DNA from: Marinobacter sp. F4216
GTDB taxonomy: Bacteria; Pseudomonadota; Gammaproteobacteria; Pseudomonadales; Oleiphilaceae
Length of the DNA: 64,000 nt
Assembly (NCBI RefSeq): GCF_019931195.1
Contig: NZ_JAIOUO010000006.1
Location: 310,001-374,000 of the forward strand
Direction: 5' to 3'
The notes under the pieces were generated by a model. It was not told where the DNA came from and did not search any database. It saw only the letters and a program-made list of their open reading frames with translations. Made by a program: the position numbers and the translations under genes. Below, piece by piece: positions 18,413 to 28,100 of this stretch. The stretch's first letter is position 1. Each line of letters begins with the position of its first letter.

Positions 18413-20702
18413 ACTGTGTTCGTAACTCCAAGTCTCGGACCACACTGTTCGCGTAATTGTCCTGAGGGTATAGCGACTGCATCCGACGCGCATAGCCCAG
18501 GGCTTTTTCCAGCTGCCCCTGCTCAATGAGAATGTGGATTGCAGCCTGCAGCAGGCCATAGTCATCCGGATGCTGCTTCAGGGATTTCGCCAGAACGTTC
18601 TCGGCGTCCTGCCAGCGTTTCTCCTGCCCCAATACCAGCGCGTGGTTGTAGCCGATCCTGGGATTATCCGGATTCAGCTCCGCTGCCTGCTCGAATCGCC
18701 TGAGCGCTGCCGGAGTGTTTCCCTGCTCCACCAGCACCAGCGCCAAGAGGTAGGTGAGGTGGCCTCGGTCCGTATCCGGAATTTCAGGTCTGTCCGCACC
18801 GGCCTTGAGGGTCTCCACTGCAAGGGGAAGATCACCCTGTTCGCTGGCCATGGTTGCCAGATTGACTCGGGCCGGGGTGAAGGTTGGATCCAGTGCAAGG
18901 GCCTGCTGGTAATGCTTCGAAGCTTCCGCATATCGCCCGGCCTGGTGCAGATAGGTGGCGTAATGAAATCGACTGCCGGGTAATGCGGCAAGGCTTGCCA
19001 GTCGGTTCTCGTAGTCTGCCTGGAACGCAGTGATCTCTTGCTGTTCGATCTCTGACCTACCTTCCAGGTCCACTCCGGCCAGCGCTCTCCATGCCTGATC
19101 CCGAACGGCTCTTGGTTGCGCCTGATCGAGCAGTTTGAGAAGAAAACTTTCGTTGCCTTCCGGAGATAGCTGGGTGAAGGCTCCGGCCGCGTAGGCCCGA
19201 ACCAGAGGCTCTTTAGCCAACAGACCGGAGCGGAGCGGTGATACTGCTTGCGGGCCGAAACTGGCCAGATGCTCAGCCGCCGTGGCGCGGGCAATGGCGG
19301 GCGTGCTGCGATCCCGGACCAGCCCGGCGAGCCGGCCGAAGGCACTCTGCTCCGCTCGCCGAAAAGCGCTCAGATCGGACGCAAAATGGTCTGAGAGCTT
19401 GCTGTCTGGATACCAGGTTTCCACCGTTTCCAGTGCCCACAGGGCATCTTTGTTCTGATGGCAGTCGTTGCAGGCGTTCGGTGCCCCGGTCGATAGCGTC
19501 AGGTCTGGCCTTGGAATGCGGAAACTGTGATCCCGGCGCGGGTCCACCACCATGTAAGTTTTCTCGGGCATATGACAGTTCACGCACTGGGCACCGGGCG
19601 AGCCGGCCGGGTGATGGTGGTGGTTCGGTGTATCGTAGTTTTTTAGCTGAAGCTGGGGAAAGCGCTCCGAGGGTGCCTCGTTATGGCATTGCAGGCACAA
19701 GCCGTTTCCTTCAACCAGTCGTTTGCCTGAGTGTGGGTCGTGGCAATCCAGGCAGGTGACACCGGCCGCGCTCATTTTGCTCTGGATAAAGGAACCGTAA
19801 ACGTAGACCTCGCCCAGAATCTGGCCATCCGGGTGGTAGAGGTCCGGGCGCAATACGGCGGGCAGTGCTTTGTCGAGGTAAGCCTCCTGAGCTTGCTGGC
19901 CGTCTTTCAGCGGTGAGCGTCGGCTGTGGCAGTAGGCGCAGGTTTCGACAACTTCGCCGGGTTCCATGGAAGGGAAGTCGACCAGTAATTTCATCTCACT
20001 GGTGGAGTACGAGGCGCCAGGTTCGGGTGACAATCCTTTTGCCCACTCCACATGCTGTTGGCCGGGGCCGTGGCAGCCCTGGCAACCCACATTCTGTTCC
20101 TGCCAGGTGGTGGCGAAGGTGTCTGAATCCGGGTCGTAGTCCATGGTCAGGAATGTGGAGTGGCAGTCCGCGCACATGGCATTCCAGTTCTGGTAGCGAC
20201 CGGTCCAGTGAAGCGGATCGTCCGGGGCAAAGGCCTGGCCCGGATAAAGCGAAAACCAGCGTTGGCCACCTTCAGCTTCTGAACGGCTGTCCCAAGCAAT
20301 GGTGAGCGCCTGAAGGCGGCCACCTGGCATTTCAACCAGGTATTGCTGGAGCGGGTAGTGGCCGAAGGTGTAACTGATTGGGAAGTTTTCCGGGCCATCC
20401 TTTCCCTCGATGTTTACCCAGTACTGATCGCCTCTTTGAAAAAAAGAGGCCTGCACCGAGCCGTCATCAAACTCCACATCATCGAAATCACCGAGGACGG
20501 AGGCGTTGTTGGCGGGCTGCATCGCCCAGGCATGATCAGAGTGGCGCCAGCTCTCCTGCTGGGTTTGGTGGCACTGTGCGCAGGATTCGGTGGGGGCATA
20601 CCCAAGATCTTCGGTGGACAGAGAGGGGGACTTTGCGCTGAGGGCATAGGAGGGCAGCGACAGCCCCAACAGGGCAAGGAGACAGGCTTGAATAAGCTTC
20701 AT
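18411..20702 (-). CDS. Octaheme c-type cytochrome with C-terminal TPR repeats
   Basis: A 763-residue exported protein with a signal peptide (MKLIQACLLALLGLSLPSYA). The first 430 residues carry eight CxxCH haem-binding motifs: CAQCH, CADCH, CQGCH, CAYCH, CLDCH, CLQCH, CVNCH and CNDCH. The second half is a helical solenoid with HEAT-like and then tetratricopeptide repeats. Proteins of this build are periplasmic or surface electron carriers of unknown specificity. The neighbours upstream on the same strand are a diheme cytochrome and a beta-helix lipoprotein, suggesting one redox module. A truncated second copy of its 3' end survives at 50.1-50.4 kb. Electron partner and substrate are unknown. 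Confidence 0.85.
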   Translation of the reverse strand: MKLIQACLLALLGLSLPSYALSAKSPSLSTEDLGYAPTESCAQCHQTQQESWRHSDHAWAMQPANNASVLGDFDDVEFDDGSVQASFFQRGDQYWVNIEGKDGPENFPISYTFGHYPLQQYLVEMPGGRLQALTIAWDSRSEAEGGQRWFSLYPGQAFAPDDPLHWTGRYQNWNAMCADCHSTFLTMDYDPDSDTFATTWQEQNVGCQGCHGPGQQHVEWAKGLSPEPGASYSTSEMKLLVDFPSMEPGEVVETCAYCHSRRSPLKDGQQAQEAYLDKALPAVLRPDLYHPDGQILGEVYVYGSFIQSKMSAAGVTCLDCHDPHSGKRLVEGNGLCLQCHNEAPSERFPQLQLKNYDTPNHHHHPAGSPGAQCVNCHMPEKTYMVVDPRRDHSFRIPRPDLTLSTGAPNACNDCHQNKDALWALETVETWYPDSKLSDHFASDLSAFRRAEQSAFGRLAGLVRDRSTPAIARATAAEHLASFGPQAVSPLRSGLLAKEPLVRAYAAGAFTQLSPEGNESFLLKLLDQAQPRAVRDQAWRALAGVDLEGRSEIEQQEITAFQADYENRLASLAALPGSRFHYATYLHQAGRYAEASKHYQQALALDPTFTPARVNLATMASEQGDLPLAVETLKAGADRPEIPDTDRGHLTYLLALVLVEQGNTPAALRRFEQAAELNPDNPRIGYNHALVLGQEKRWQDAENVLAKSLKQHPDDYGLLQAAIHILIEQGQLEKALGYARRMQSLYPQDNYANSVVRDLELRTQ

Positions 20703-20815
20703 TGTGTTGCCACCGGACGTCCTTTTCAGTTGCAGAGGCGATCGTGCTTTTTCGTAGCCCTCAGACTACAACCTTATGGGGATTTTGTCCTGTGGGTTAT
20801 GACGATGATGGAAGG

Positions 20816-20848
20816 TAGGGGTTCAACTGGTTCCGTGTTGAACCCCTA
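20816..20848. other. Perfect 12 bp stem-loop after the diheme cytochrome gene
   Basis: TAGGGGTTCAAC (20816-20827) and GTTGAACCCCTA (20837-20848) pair perfectly around a 9-base loop. It lies 23 bases past the stop of the diheme gene and before the start of the multiheme gene, on the same transcribed strand. With no clear T tail, it may be a terminator helped by other factors or an mRNA 3' stabiliser. Confidence 0.65.
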
Positions 20849-20870
20849 TCCTTTCAGGCCGCTTCGGTAG

Positions 20871-22085
20871 TTAGCCGCCGCAGGTGCCTGTCAGGCTGTT
20901 GATCCATGCGCCGATGAGAGCTACGCCTTCGGTGTGGACCAGAGAACGACCGATTTCTGGCATCCGGTCGCCAGGCTCATCCGAATTCATGCGGAAATGC
21001 ATAATGGATGAATTGGCATCGCCCGGCACGATATCAAAGCTCAAAGTGCCACCACCGTAAGCCACTGGGCGTTTACATACCCCGTGAGCTGTTTTGTTGG
21101 TTTCAAAATCACGCCAGAACTCCAGGTTCAAACCGGTGTTGCTGGCGCCACCCTCAGGACGATGGCAATGAGCACAGTTCGTATCGAGGTAGCCTTTAGC
21201 CAGATCCAGCAGTTCGGCATCGGTTTTACTGTCCAATCCCTGTTCGTCCCCATCCTTGTATGCAGGGATCTGTGGCACGCTGTTCATATCGGCGGGCAGT
21301 CCTGCCAGGATGCCTGCGTCACTCCAGTAAGTCAGCTGATTCAGCGTTCCGTCTTCGTAGTCAAAGTTGCCGTTCAGGCTACGTGCTTTAGGCCCAATTG
21401 GTGTGATCTTGCTGACCGAGCTGTTCGAGTCCTCCTTGAACTGGTGGCACTGCTTGCACTGATTGGCGTCCGGTACACGATAGGTGAAATCGAATTGGCT
21501 GCCGTTGTGGGTGATGGAGCGCTCGCTTGCGTCGCCTGCCAGGGCAAGCGTTGCTTTGGTGCCTGCATCGTTCCATACGTAAGGTAGTGCTATCCAGCCA
21601 TTTTCACGGTGTATCAGCAGTCGAGTTTCAATGAGAGTCTCGTTTTCATAACCTCTGTGAGCGGTGTCTGCTGGTAGGGCAAAGGTTTTGGTGATGACTG
21701 TGCCAACGGGGAAATCAAACGCTTCGTTTTCGCTGTACTGCGCCTGCTCGCCTTCCGGCACAAAAACAAACCGGTATTTGGTGGCGTAATCGGTAAACAG
21801 TGGGGTATTCAGGTCAAATGGAATGCCTGTCCCGTTAGGATTCGCGGTTGGGTTTGCGTCGTTCGCAAACAGACGATAACTGGACAAGGATGTGCAGTTT
21901 TCGCTGGCCAGCGCCTGCTGGTTGATCGTACCAGTCGTGCTCTCGCAGGCAGACTGAGTGGTGCCGGTATCGGTGTTGTCATTGGTGTCGGTGCTGGAAC
22001 CGCCGCCTCCACCCCCGCCGCAAGCGGTAAGGAGTGCCGCAACGGCAATACCAATGGTGGTTTTTGAAAGGTTTTCGAACTTCAT
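20871..22085 (-). CDS. SO2930-type diheme c-type cytochrome lipoprotein
   Basis: A 404-residue lipoprotein. The start is ATG 22085 with GGGAG upstream. The signal ends in the lipobox LTAC, followed by a Gly-rich linker (GGGGGGG) and an acidic, Asn/Thr-rich spacer. The haem motifs are CKQCH and CAHCH. The arrangement (LFTDYATKYRFVFVPEG, PVGTVITKTFALP, then the two haem sites) fits the family known as SO2930 diheme cytochromes. That family occurs as a two-gene cassette with a parallel beta-helix protein, exactly as here. It is likely a membrane-anchored periplasmic electron carrier. The partner reaction is not known. Confidence 0.85.
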   Translation of the reverse strand: MKFENLSKTTIGIAVAALLTACGGGGGGGSSTDTNDNTDTGTTQSACESTTGTINQQALASENCTSLSSYRLFANDANPTANPNGTGIPFDLNTPLFTDYATKYRFVFVPEGEQAQYSENEAFDFPVGTVITKTFALPADTAHRGYENETLIETRLLIHRENGWIALPYVWNDAGTKATLALAGDASERSITHNGSQFDFTYRVPDANQCKQCHQFKEDSNSSVSKITPIGPKARSLNGNFDYEDGTLNQLTYWSDAGILAGLPADMNSVPQIPAYKDGDEQGLDSKTDAELLDLAKGYLDTNCAHCHRPEGGASNTGLNLEFWRDFETNKTAHGVCKRPVAYGGGTLSFDIVPGDANSSIMHFRMNSDEPGDRMPEIGRSLVHTEGVALIGAWINSLTGTCGG

Positions 22086-22154
22086 GAATGACTCCCGAGG
22101 CATACCCACCGGGACAAGCCCGATGGGTATGCATGGATCAGAGGGTACTAGGAA

Positions 22155-23705
22155 TTAAAGTGCACAGGAGGCGGCGCTGGCGTCGCCGGTTTCGTCACTG
22201 CCACAGCCGTAGGATTTGCCCGCAATGGTTGCTTGAGAGGCTGGCAGGCGGGCCGGGACATTTTCACAGGCAAGCAGTTCGCTCTGGGTTTTTTCCAGCA
22301 ACAGGCGGGGTGCCGGTTCTACGACTGGGTTACCGTTCCCATCCAAAATCACATTGCCAGTTTCGTCCCTTACTGGAACCCAGTTCTGAGGGTCTTCTGG
22401 GTTTGTGCCAAAGACTTGGCCATAACTAATATTGCCGTTGTTCGCTGCGCAATTCGAGTCAGAGCCGTCCAGCGCGAAAGGTGTGCCAAGAGTGACTTCC
22501 AGTTCTCCCGTATTAGCCAAAAGCTCACCCAGTCCATCATAGAGAACAGCAGGCATCTCACCCTTCGAGGGATCCAGCAGGTAGCCCGCAATAATGTCGC
22601 TGATCAGTTTGCCGCGGGGATTGGTGCCTGAAACGCTGATGTCATTATCGTGCAGATGAACCCTGCGGGGAACAACCGGCCAGCCATCGTTCACGATGTT
22701 CATGTACTCCATGAACCCTTCTGCCGTCGGGTCTACGACCGCCGAGTCGGCTAACGCATAGCTTGTGATCGCCACGGCGAGGGTGTCGTGATCGGTGATG
22801 ATGTTGTTGTAAATTTCAACATCAGGCGTCGAAAGAACGATTACGCCCGTGCCAGGCGGGACGATATGGACCCCTGCTGCAAAATCGCTGGTGTTGGCGA
22901 AGTTGTCGGTATTATTGGCTTCAACCAGGTTGTCGAATACCCGAACGTTGGAGCCGTAGTAACCCTGGCCAATCGGCAGATCGAACACCAGAATACCGCC
23001 GGTGTTGCCTGTGGCTACGTTGTCATAAACATCCGCATTCACAGTGTTCTCGATTTCAATACCGGCAACGTTCTCTTCAGCGATGTTACGTCGTACAACC
23101 ACATTTTCTGCCTGGCCGACATAAATACCGGCATCCGCAGACCCGCGCACGTAGGAATCTTCAATCAGGATGTTCTGACACTGTACAGGGTACAGACCAT
23201 AAGCACCGTTTCCTGAGTTCAGTTCGCCTTCCCAGACGGTGGCAACGTCATCCAGGATGATGCCGTTGGTGTTGGTCATCTTGATGGCGTTATTGGGCGC
23301 TTCGTAAACCGCCAGATCGCGGACTTCGATGTCAGCGGCATTCTGGACAAAGATGCCATCGCCACCGCCGGAATTTTCAAAGTCCAGAATGGTCTTGTCT
23401 TTGCCGTAACCCATAATGGTGATGTTTTTGATGGGGATCCCGTCTCCATCGCTGTCGCCGTCGAAGGTCAGGGTATCGCTGATCTCAAAGCGGCCTTCAG
23501 GGAATACGATAACGTCACCGGATTCCGCGGTGATAAAAGCTTCCTTGGCGGCCTGGGTCAGGTTATCAGCCGGCAGCATGATGGCACCTTCCGGAAAGGA
23601 CATGCCGGAATCAGAGTCGCTGCCTCCGCAACCTGTGAGCATGACCGCGCAAATCGCGGTGCCCAGGATTGAGCGGCGAAAGAGGGGGGTAGAGCCTGTG
23701 GACAT
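22155..23705 (-). CDS. Parallel beta-helix repeat lipoprotein (cassette partner of the diheme cytochrome)
   Basis: A 516-residue lipoprotein. The ATG at 23705 has GGAG 8 bases upstream, with lipobox LTGC. The body is a right-handed beta-helix with recurring turns (GIFVQNAADIEVRDLAVYEAP, then NNAIKMTNTNGIILDDV and similar, about 23 residues each). The C-terminal part has several Cys (SNCAANN, CENV, YGCGSDE, CAL). The fold is that of polysaccharide lyases and Nos-type proteins, but I see no catalytic signature. It precedes the diheme gene by 69 bp in the same operon. The role could be binding or processing a surface polymer or organising the cytochromes. Confidence 0.85.
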   Translation of the reverse strand: MSTGSTPLFRRSILGTAICAVMLTGCGGSDSDSGMSFPEGAIMLPADNLTQAAKEAFITAESGDVIVFPEGRFEISDTLTFDGDSDGDGIPIKNITIMGYGKDKTILDFENSGGGDGIFVQNAADIEVRDLAVYEAPNNAIKMTNTNGIILDDVATVWEGELNSGNGAYGLYPVQCQNILIEDSYVRGSADAGIYVGQAENVVVRRNIAEENVAGIEIENTVNADVYDNVATGNTGGILVFDLPIGQGYYGSNVRVFDNLVEANNTDNFANTSDFAAGVHIVPPGTGVIVLSTPDVEIYNNIITDHDTLAVAITSYALADSAVVDPTAEGFMEYMNIVNDGWPVVPRRVHLHDNDISVSGTNPRGKLISDIIAGYLLDPSKGEMPAVLYDGLGELLANTGELEVTLGTPFALDGSDSNCAANNGNISYGQVFGTNPEDPQNWVPVRDETGNVILDGNGNPVVEPAPRLLLEKTQSELLACENVPARLPASQATIAGKSYGCGSDETGDASAASCAL

Positions 23706-23878
23706 TGCACGTTCTCCGTTGTTGTTATTGCTGGTTCTTTGTTGTAGATGCGTAATCAAACATTATGCGGGGAAGGGAGATGCTTGCCAGAACAACGGGT
23801 GTGCAGAACCGGGCTGGGCCTGTGCAAATATTGAAAATCTAATTATAACAACAAGGTAATGGTGTAAAATTTGGTAAT

Positions 23879-23916
23879 GAGCAAATCCTTCAATCTGTAT
23901 TTTGAAGGATTTGCTC
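23879..23916 (-). terminator. Perfect 15 bp hairpin at the 3' end of the AraC gene
   Basis: GAGCAAATCCTTCAA (23879-23893) and TTGAAGGATTTGCTC (23902-23916) are exact inverted repeats with an 8-base loop. The stop codon of the AraC gene at 23890-23892 lies inside one arm. The downstream minus-strand sequence is AT-rich (AAATTTTA), giving a plausible terminator that separates the regulator from the cytochrome cassette. Confidence 0.65.
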
Positions 23917-24963
23917 GGGTGTTTTGGCCATATTTTGTTCGCGAAATTTCGTGGGCGTGGTTTCCATGATGTCCCGGAACGCCCTGTTAAATGAGCTGAG
24001 TGTTCGATATCCGACATCAAGTGAAATGTTCAGGATAGGTGTTTCGGACTCGAGAACAAGCCGTCTGGCGGCTTCCTTGATTCTCAAATGGTTGATGTAG
24101 TCGTTGAAGTTTCGATAACCCAACGTTTGGTTAATGAGTTTTCGAACCCGGTATTCGGGAATTTCTAGAGCAATGGCCAATTGCTTTAGGGTCAGCTTTT
24201 CAGTGGTGAAAAATCCCCTTTGCATCAGGGCATTCAGGGCCTCCAGATCCTGATCATTTACCGGTTCAAATGCCTGCTGCGGCAGGTCTTCAATGAAGGT
24301 TTCTGTCGCAGGTGTTGCCGCCTCCAATTCCGTGGACGGCTTTTCCTGCGTCAGCGCAAGGATTCCCTCGCGCCCGCTCACCATGCAGATCAGGGATATC
24401 ATTGCGGCCAGGCTCACGATGATTCCGCGGCTGTAGTCATTCAACAGACCGAAATTGAGCGAAATAGTCGCGATGCCTACCGCCCCGCATACGATAACGA
24501 GAAAGACCAGTCGCGCCTTGCGTCTGGATTCAACGAGATCCTCTCGCCAATAGCGAATCACATAGTAAAGCCCGTGCAAAACCACCACATATTCAAACCA
24601 CTGGCCGAGTTTGAGGCCAAAGAAAACGGCCACCGGTGATGCGTCGCTGTCGGGAAGAAAGGGTTTGGCCAGAGCCGGCGCGAGAAAACTGTACAGGGCC
24701 ATCAGCCCCCAAATGGAGCGGAACTTTGGCTTGGGTGCAAAAATGAGCTGGCAGAGTACCCAGATGAGGCCGGGCGCCGCGGTTTGAAGATCAGCGACCA
24801 CCCATCGCCATTCCTGCGGAACCACCGGTGCAACCAGATAGGCGGTTGCCGCACACAGCAGCAGAAGGAACACCTGCCCAACCCGCAAGTGCCGGAAATC
24901 CCGGGCAATAATGAAAAACAGGCAAGCCAGGCAGCCCAGACCGAATCCTGTCAGAAGGAGCAA
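23890..24963 (-). CDS. Membrane-anchored AraC-family transcriptional regulator
   Basis: A 357-residue protein with about seven hydrophobic N-terminal helices (residues 1-200) and a C-terminal AraC/XylS helix-turn-helix domain (LKQLAIALEIPEYRVRKLIN and ILNISLDVGYRTLSSFNRAFR). The start is TTG 24963 with AGAGG 8 bases upstream; no ATG or GTG in frame precedes it before an in-frame TAG. A membrane sensor joined to an AraC domain suggests response to an envelope or lipophilic signal. It sits upstream of the beta-helix/diheme/octaheme genes in the same direction and is a likely regulator of them. Confidence 0.85.
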   Translation of the reverse strand: MLLLTGFGLGCLACLFFIIARDFRHLRVGQVFLLLLCAATAYLVAPVVPQEWRWVVADLQTAAPGLIWVLCQLIFAPKPKFRSIWGLMALYSFLAPALAKPFLPDSDASPVAVFFGLKLGQWFEYVVVLHGLYYVIRYWREDLVESRRKARLVFLVIVCGAVGIATISLNFGLLNDYSRGIIVSLAAMISLICMVSGREGILALTQEKPSTELEAATPATETFIEDLPQQAFEPVNDQDLEALNALMQRGFFTTEKLTLKQLAIALEIPEYRVRKLINQTLGYRNFNDYINHLRIKEAARRLVLESETPILNISLDVGYRTLSSFNRAFRDIMETTPTKFREQNMAKTPEQILQNTD

Positions 24964-25173
24964 AGCACGTACCTCTGTATCGCTCGTGTTTTGTTGTTCT
25001 ACTGGGCAACGAGCCTAATGCAATGGGCAGACTTTTTCAGCAGAAATTTGGCGATGGGTTGAGGCAGTCGCGAACACTTGTGGTGGGAGGTTATCTTCCA
25101 CGGGAACCAAAAGGCTCGCTGCTGGCTATTTTTTATTTGGGTGTGGTGTGCCAGGCAATATAGATCCCGAGCC
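24964..25173. other. Non-coding gap between the AraC and RND genes
   Basis: About 210 bases with no supported gene. It holds the upstream region of the AraC gene and the 3' region of the RND operon. No clear hairpin was found. Confidence 0.4.
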
Positions 25174-28100
25174 CTAAGTCCGGCCCCTCAGGAACCACGC
25201 GTAGTACATCAGGGGAACCACCAGAACCGTCAGAAGCGTCGACATCGCCAGCCCGAAGATCAGTGAAATGGCAATGCCGTTGAAGATGGGATCGTCAAGA
25301 ATGAAGTAGGCGCCCACCATCGCGGAAATGGCCGTCAGTGCGATGGGCTTGATGCGCACCGCGCCCGCCAGGCACACCGCTTCTTCAGCGGCGAACCCCT
25401 CGTCCAGCAGCTGACGGATGAACACCACCAGCAGTATGGAGTTGCGAACAATGATGCCAGCCAGGGCGATCATGCCGATCATGCTGGTGGCGGTGAATTC
25501 GCGGTCCAGCAACGCGTGCCCGGGCAGGATGCCGATCAGGGTCAGGGGAATAGGTGCCATGATTACCAGCGGCAGGCCGTAGGAGCTGAACTGGGCCACC
25601 AGCAGTAGGTAGATGATGAACACACCGACGGCGTAGGCGATCCCCATGTCCCTGAAGGTTTCATAGGTAATTTGCCACTCGCCATCCCATTTCAGCGACG
25701 TTTTATCGGGCCAGTCCGGCTGGCGGACATAATATTGCTCTGGCCCATCCGGCGCGCTTCGCAACTCTGCGGCCAGGTCGAACATGCCGTACAGCGGCGA
25801 ATCGATCTCGCCGGCCATGTCCGCGGTTACGTAGGTGACTGGCAGCAAATCCTTATGGAAAATGGCGCCCTGCCAGGTGACTTCTTCAATGTCGACAAAA
25901 CTCGCGAGCCGGACCAGTTCGCCGCTTCGACTGCGCACTGATAACGACAGCAGGGCCGGTAACTGGGCCTTGTCGCCTTCTGCCAGAATCGCCCGGATGG
26001 GGACGGGGTGCTTGGCATGCTCGTCGTGCAGGTAACTGACCGCCTGTTCGCCCAGAATGGTTTGCAGGGCCATGACGACCTGTGCCTGGGCAACCCCCAG
26101 CCGGGCGGCACGGTCCCGGTCCACCCGGATCTGCCACCGGTTGAATGGGGCCTCCAGGGTGGTGTCGATATCCACCAGGCCTTGGATATCCGCCATCTGG
26201 TGTTCAAGCTTGCGTGCCAGAGCCGCCCGTGACCCGGGGTCCGGGCCATAGACTTCGGCCACCAGTGGCGAGAGCACGGGCGGCCCGGGAGGTACCTCGA
26301 CAATCTTTACCGATGCACCGTATTGATCACCTATATTTTTCAGCGGGGGCCGAAGGCTCTGGGCAATGTCGTGAGACTGGCGCTCTCGCTTTTCGGCATC
26401 GACCAGGTTGATCTGAAGATCGCCCTGGTAAGGATTACGCCGCAGGTAATACTGACGCACCAGCCCATTGAAATTGATCGGCGATGCGGTGCCGGCATAG
26501 GCCTGCCAGTCGCGCACCTCGGCAACGCCTTCCAGATGCTGTCCCATCTCGGACAACACCCGCTGGGTCTGTTCCACGGGTGTGTTTTCCGGCAGATCCA
26601 CCACCACTTGCAGCTCGGACTTGTTGTCGAAGGGCAGCATTTTGAGAATGACCGACTGTGTGACCGGCAGGGCTGCCGCTGCCAGAGTGAGCAGAATCAC
26701 GCCGGCAGACAGTAACCACCGCCGCCACCGGTGTGGGCCCAGGAAGGGTTGGTGCACCACCTGGAAAAGCTTGAGCGCGGCGTTACTGACGCCGGAGGCC
26801 GAGTCTTCGTCGTCCCTGGATGCCTGTTCTGTTTGGCGTCGTTTCAACAGTCGAAGCGCGAGCCAGGGCGCCACCACGAAGGCAACGATCTGCGAGATCA
26901 CCATGCCCGCCGAGGCATTGATGGGAATCGGGCTCATGTAGGGGCCCATAAGTCCGGAGACGAAGGCCATGGGGAGCAGGGCGGCCATGATGGTCAGGCT
27001 GGCCATGATCGTCGGCGTACCGACCTCATCCACCGCACGGGGCACCAAGTCCCTGGGGTCGTAATGGGACGACTGCAGGCGACGATTGATGTTTTCGGTG
27101 ATAACGATGCCGTCGTCCACCAGGATGCCGATGGCAAAGATCAGGGCGAACAGCGATACCCGGTTGAGGGTAAAGCCCCAGGCCCAGGAAAACACCAGCG
27201 TCAGCAGCAGGGTTACCAGCACCGCGGTGCCGACAATCAGTGCCTGGCGCCAGCCCATGGCGGCCAGTACCAGCAGCATCACCGCCAGGGTGGCGGAGAT
27301 CAGATCATTGATCAGTTGCCGGGCTTTGTCGGCTGCCGTCTTGCCATAGTCCCGGGTAATGGCAATGGACACGTGGTCTGGGATCAGTTCGCCTTTCAGT
27401 CTCGACAGCTGCTGCTCAATGGCGGCGGCGATATCGACCGCGTTCTCGCCGGGCTTCTTGGCAATGGCGAGTGTGACAGCGGGGTAGAGCTCGCCCGCCG
27501 CCCGGCTGCCTTCCGGGCCAAAGCCCATCAGGATGCTTTGATCGGCCACCGTACCGCCGCGCATAACCTGCGCCACATCCGCCAGAAATACCGGGGCGCC
27601 CTGGTTGATACCCACCACCAGTTGCCTGACCTGGTCCACCGATTCCAGAAGACCTCCGGCCTGAACGGGAATCGACACGCCGTTGCGGGTAATCCGGGCT
27701 TCCTGAGTGCTGGCATTGGCCGCCTGCAGCGCCTGCTGGATATCGGTGACAGCCAGCCCGAATCCTTTCAGCAGCGCCGGATCAAAACGGATATCCACCC
27801 GGTCGGCAATACCGCCGACGGTGTACACCTCCCGGGTGCCCGGTACGCGTTTGAGCGCAACTTCCAGCGCATGGGCCAGGCGGGTCAGCTGCTCGGCGCC
27901 CTGGTGTTGTTCGGGATCGTACAGTGTGAGGGTCATGATGGGGACGTCATCAATGCCCCGTGGTTTGATGATGGGCTGTGATGCACCCAGATTGGCTGGC
28001 AACCAGTCGGCGTTGGAATAAACCTTGTTATAGAGGCGAACCAGTGCTTCCTGACGGGGCAGGCCAACTTCGAACTGTACCGTCAACAATGCCTGTCCTT

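Noticed and set aside
26731-27981. A 416-codon open frame on the plus strand inside the RND pump gene
   Set aside because: It is antisense to a clear RND transporter, its composition (Gln/His/Gly-rich, no domain pattern) is that of a shadow in a GC-rich gene, and no ribosome binding site is present.
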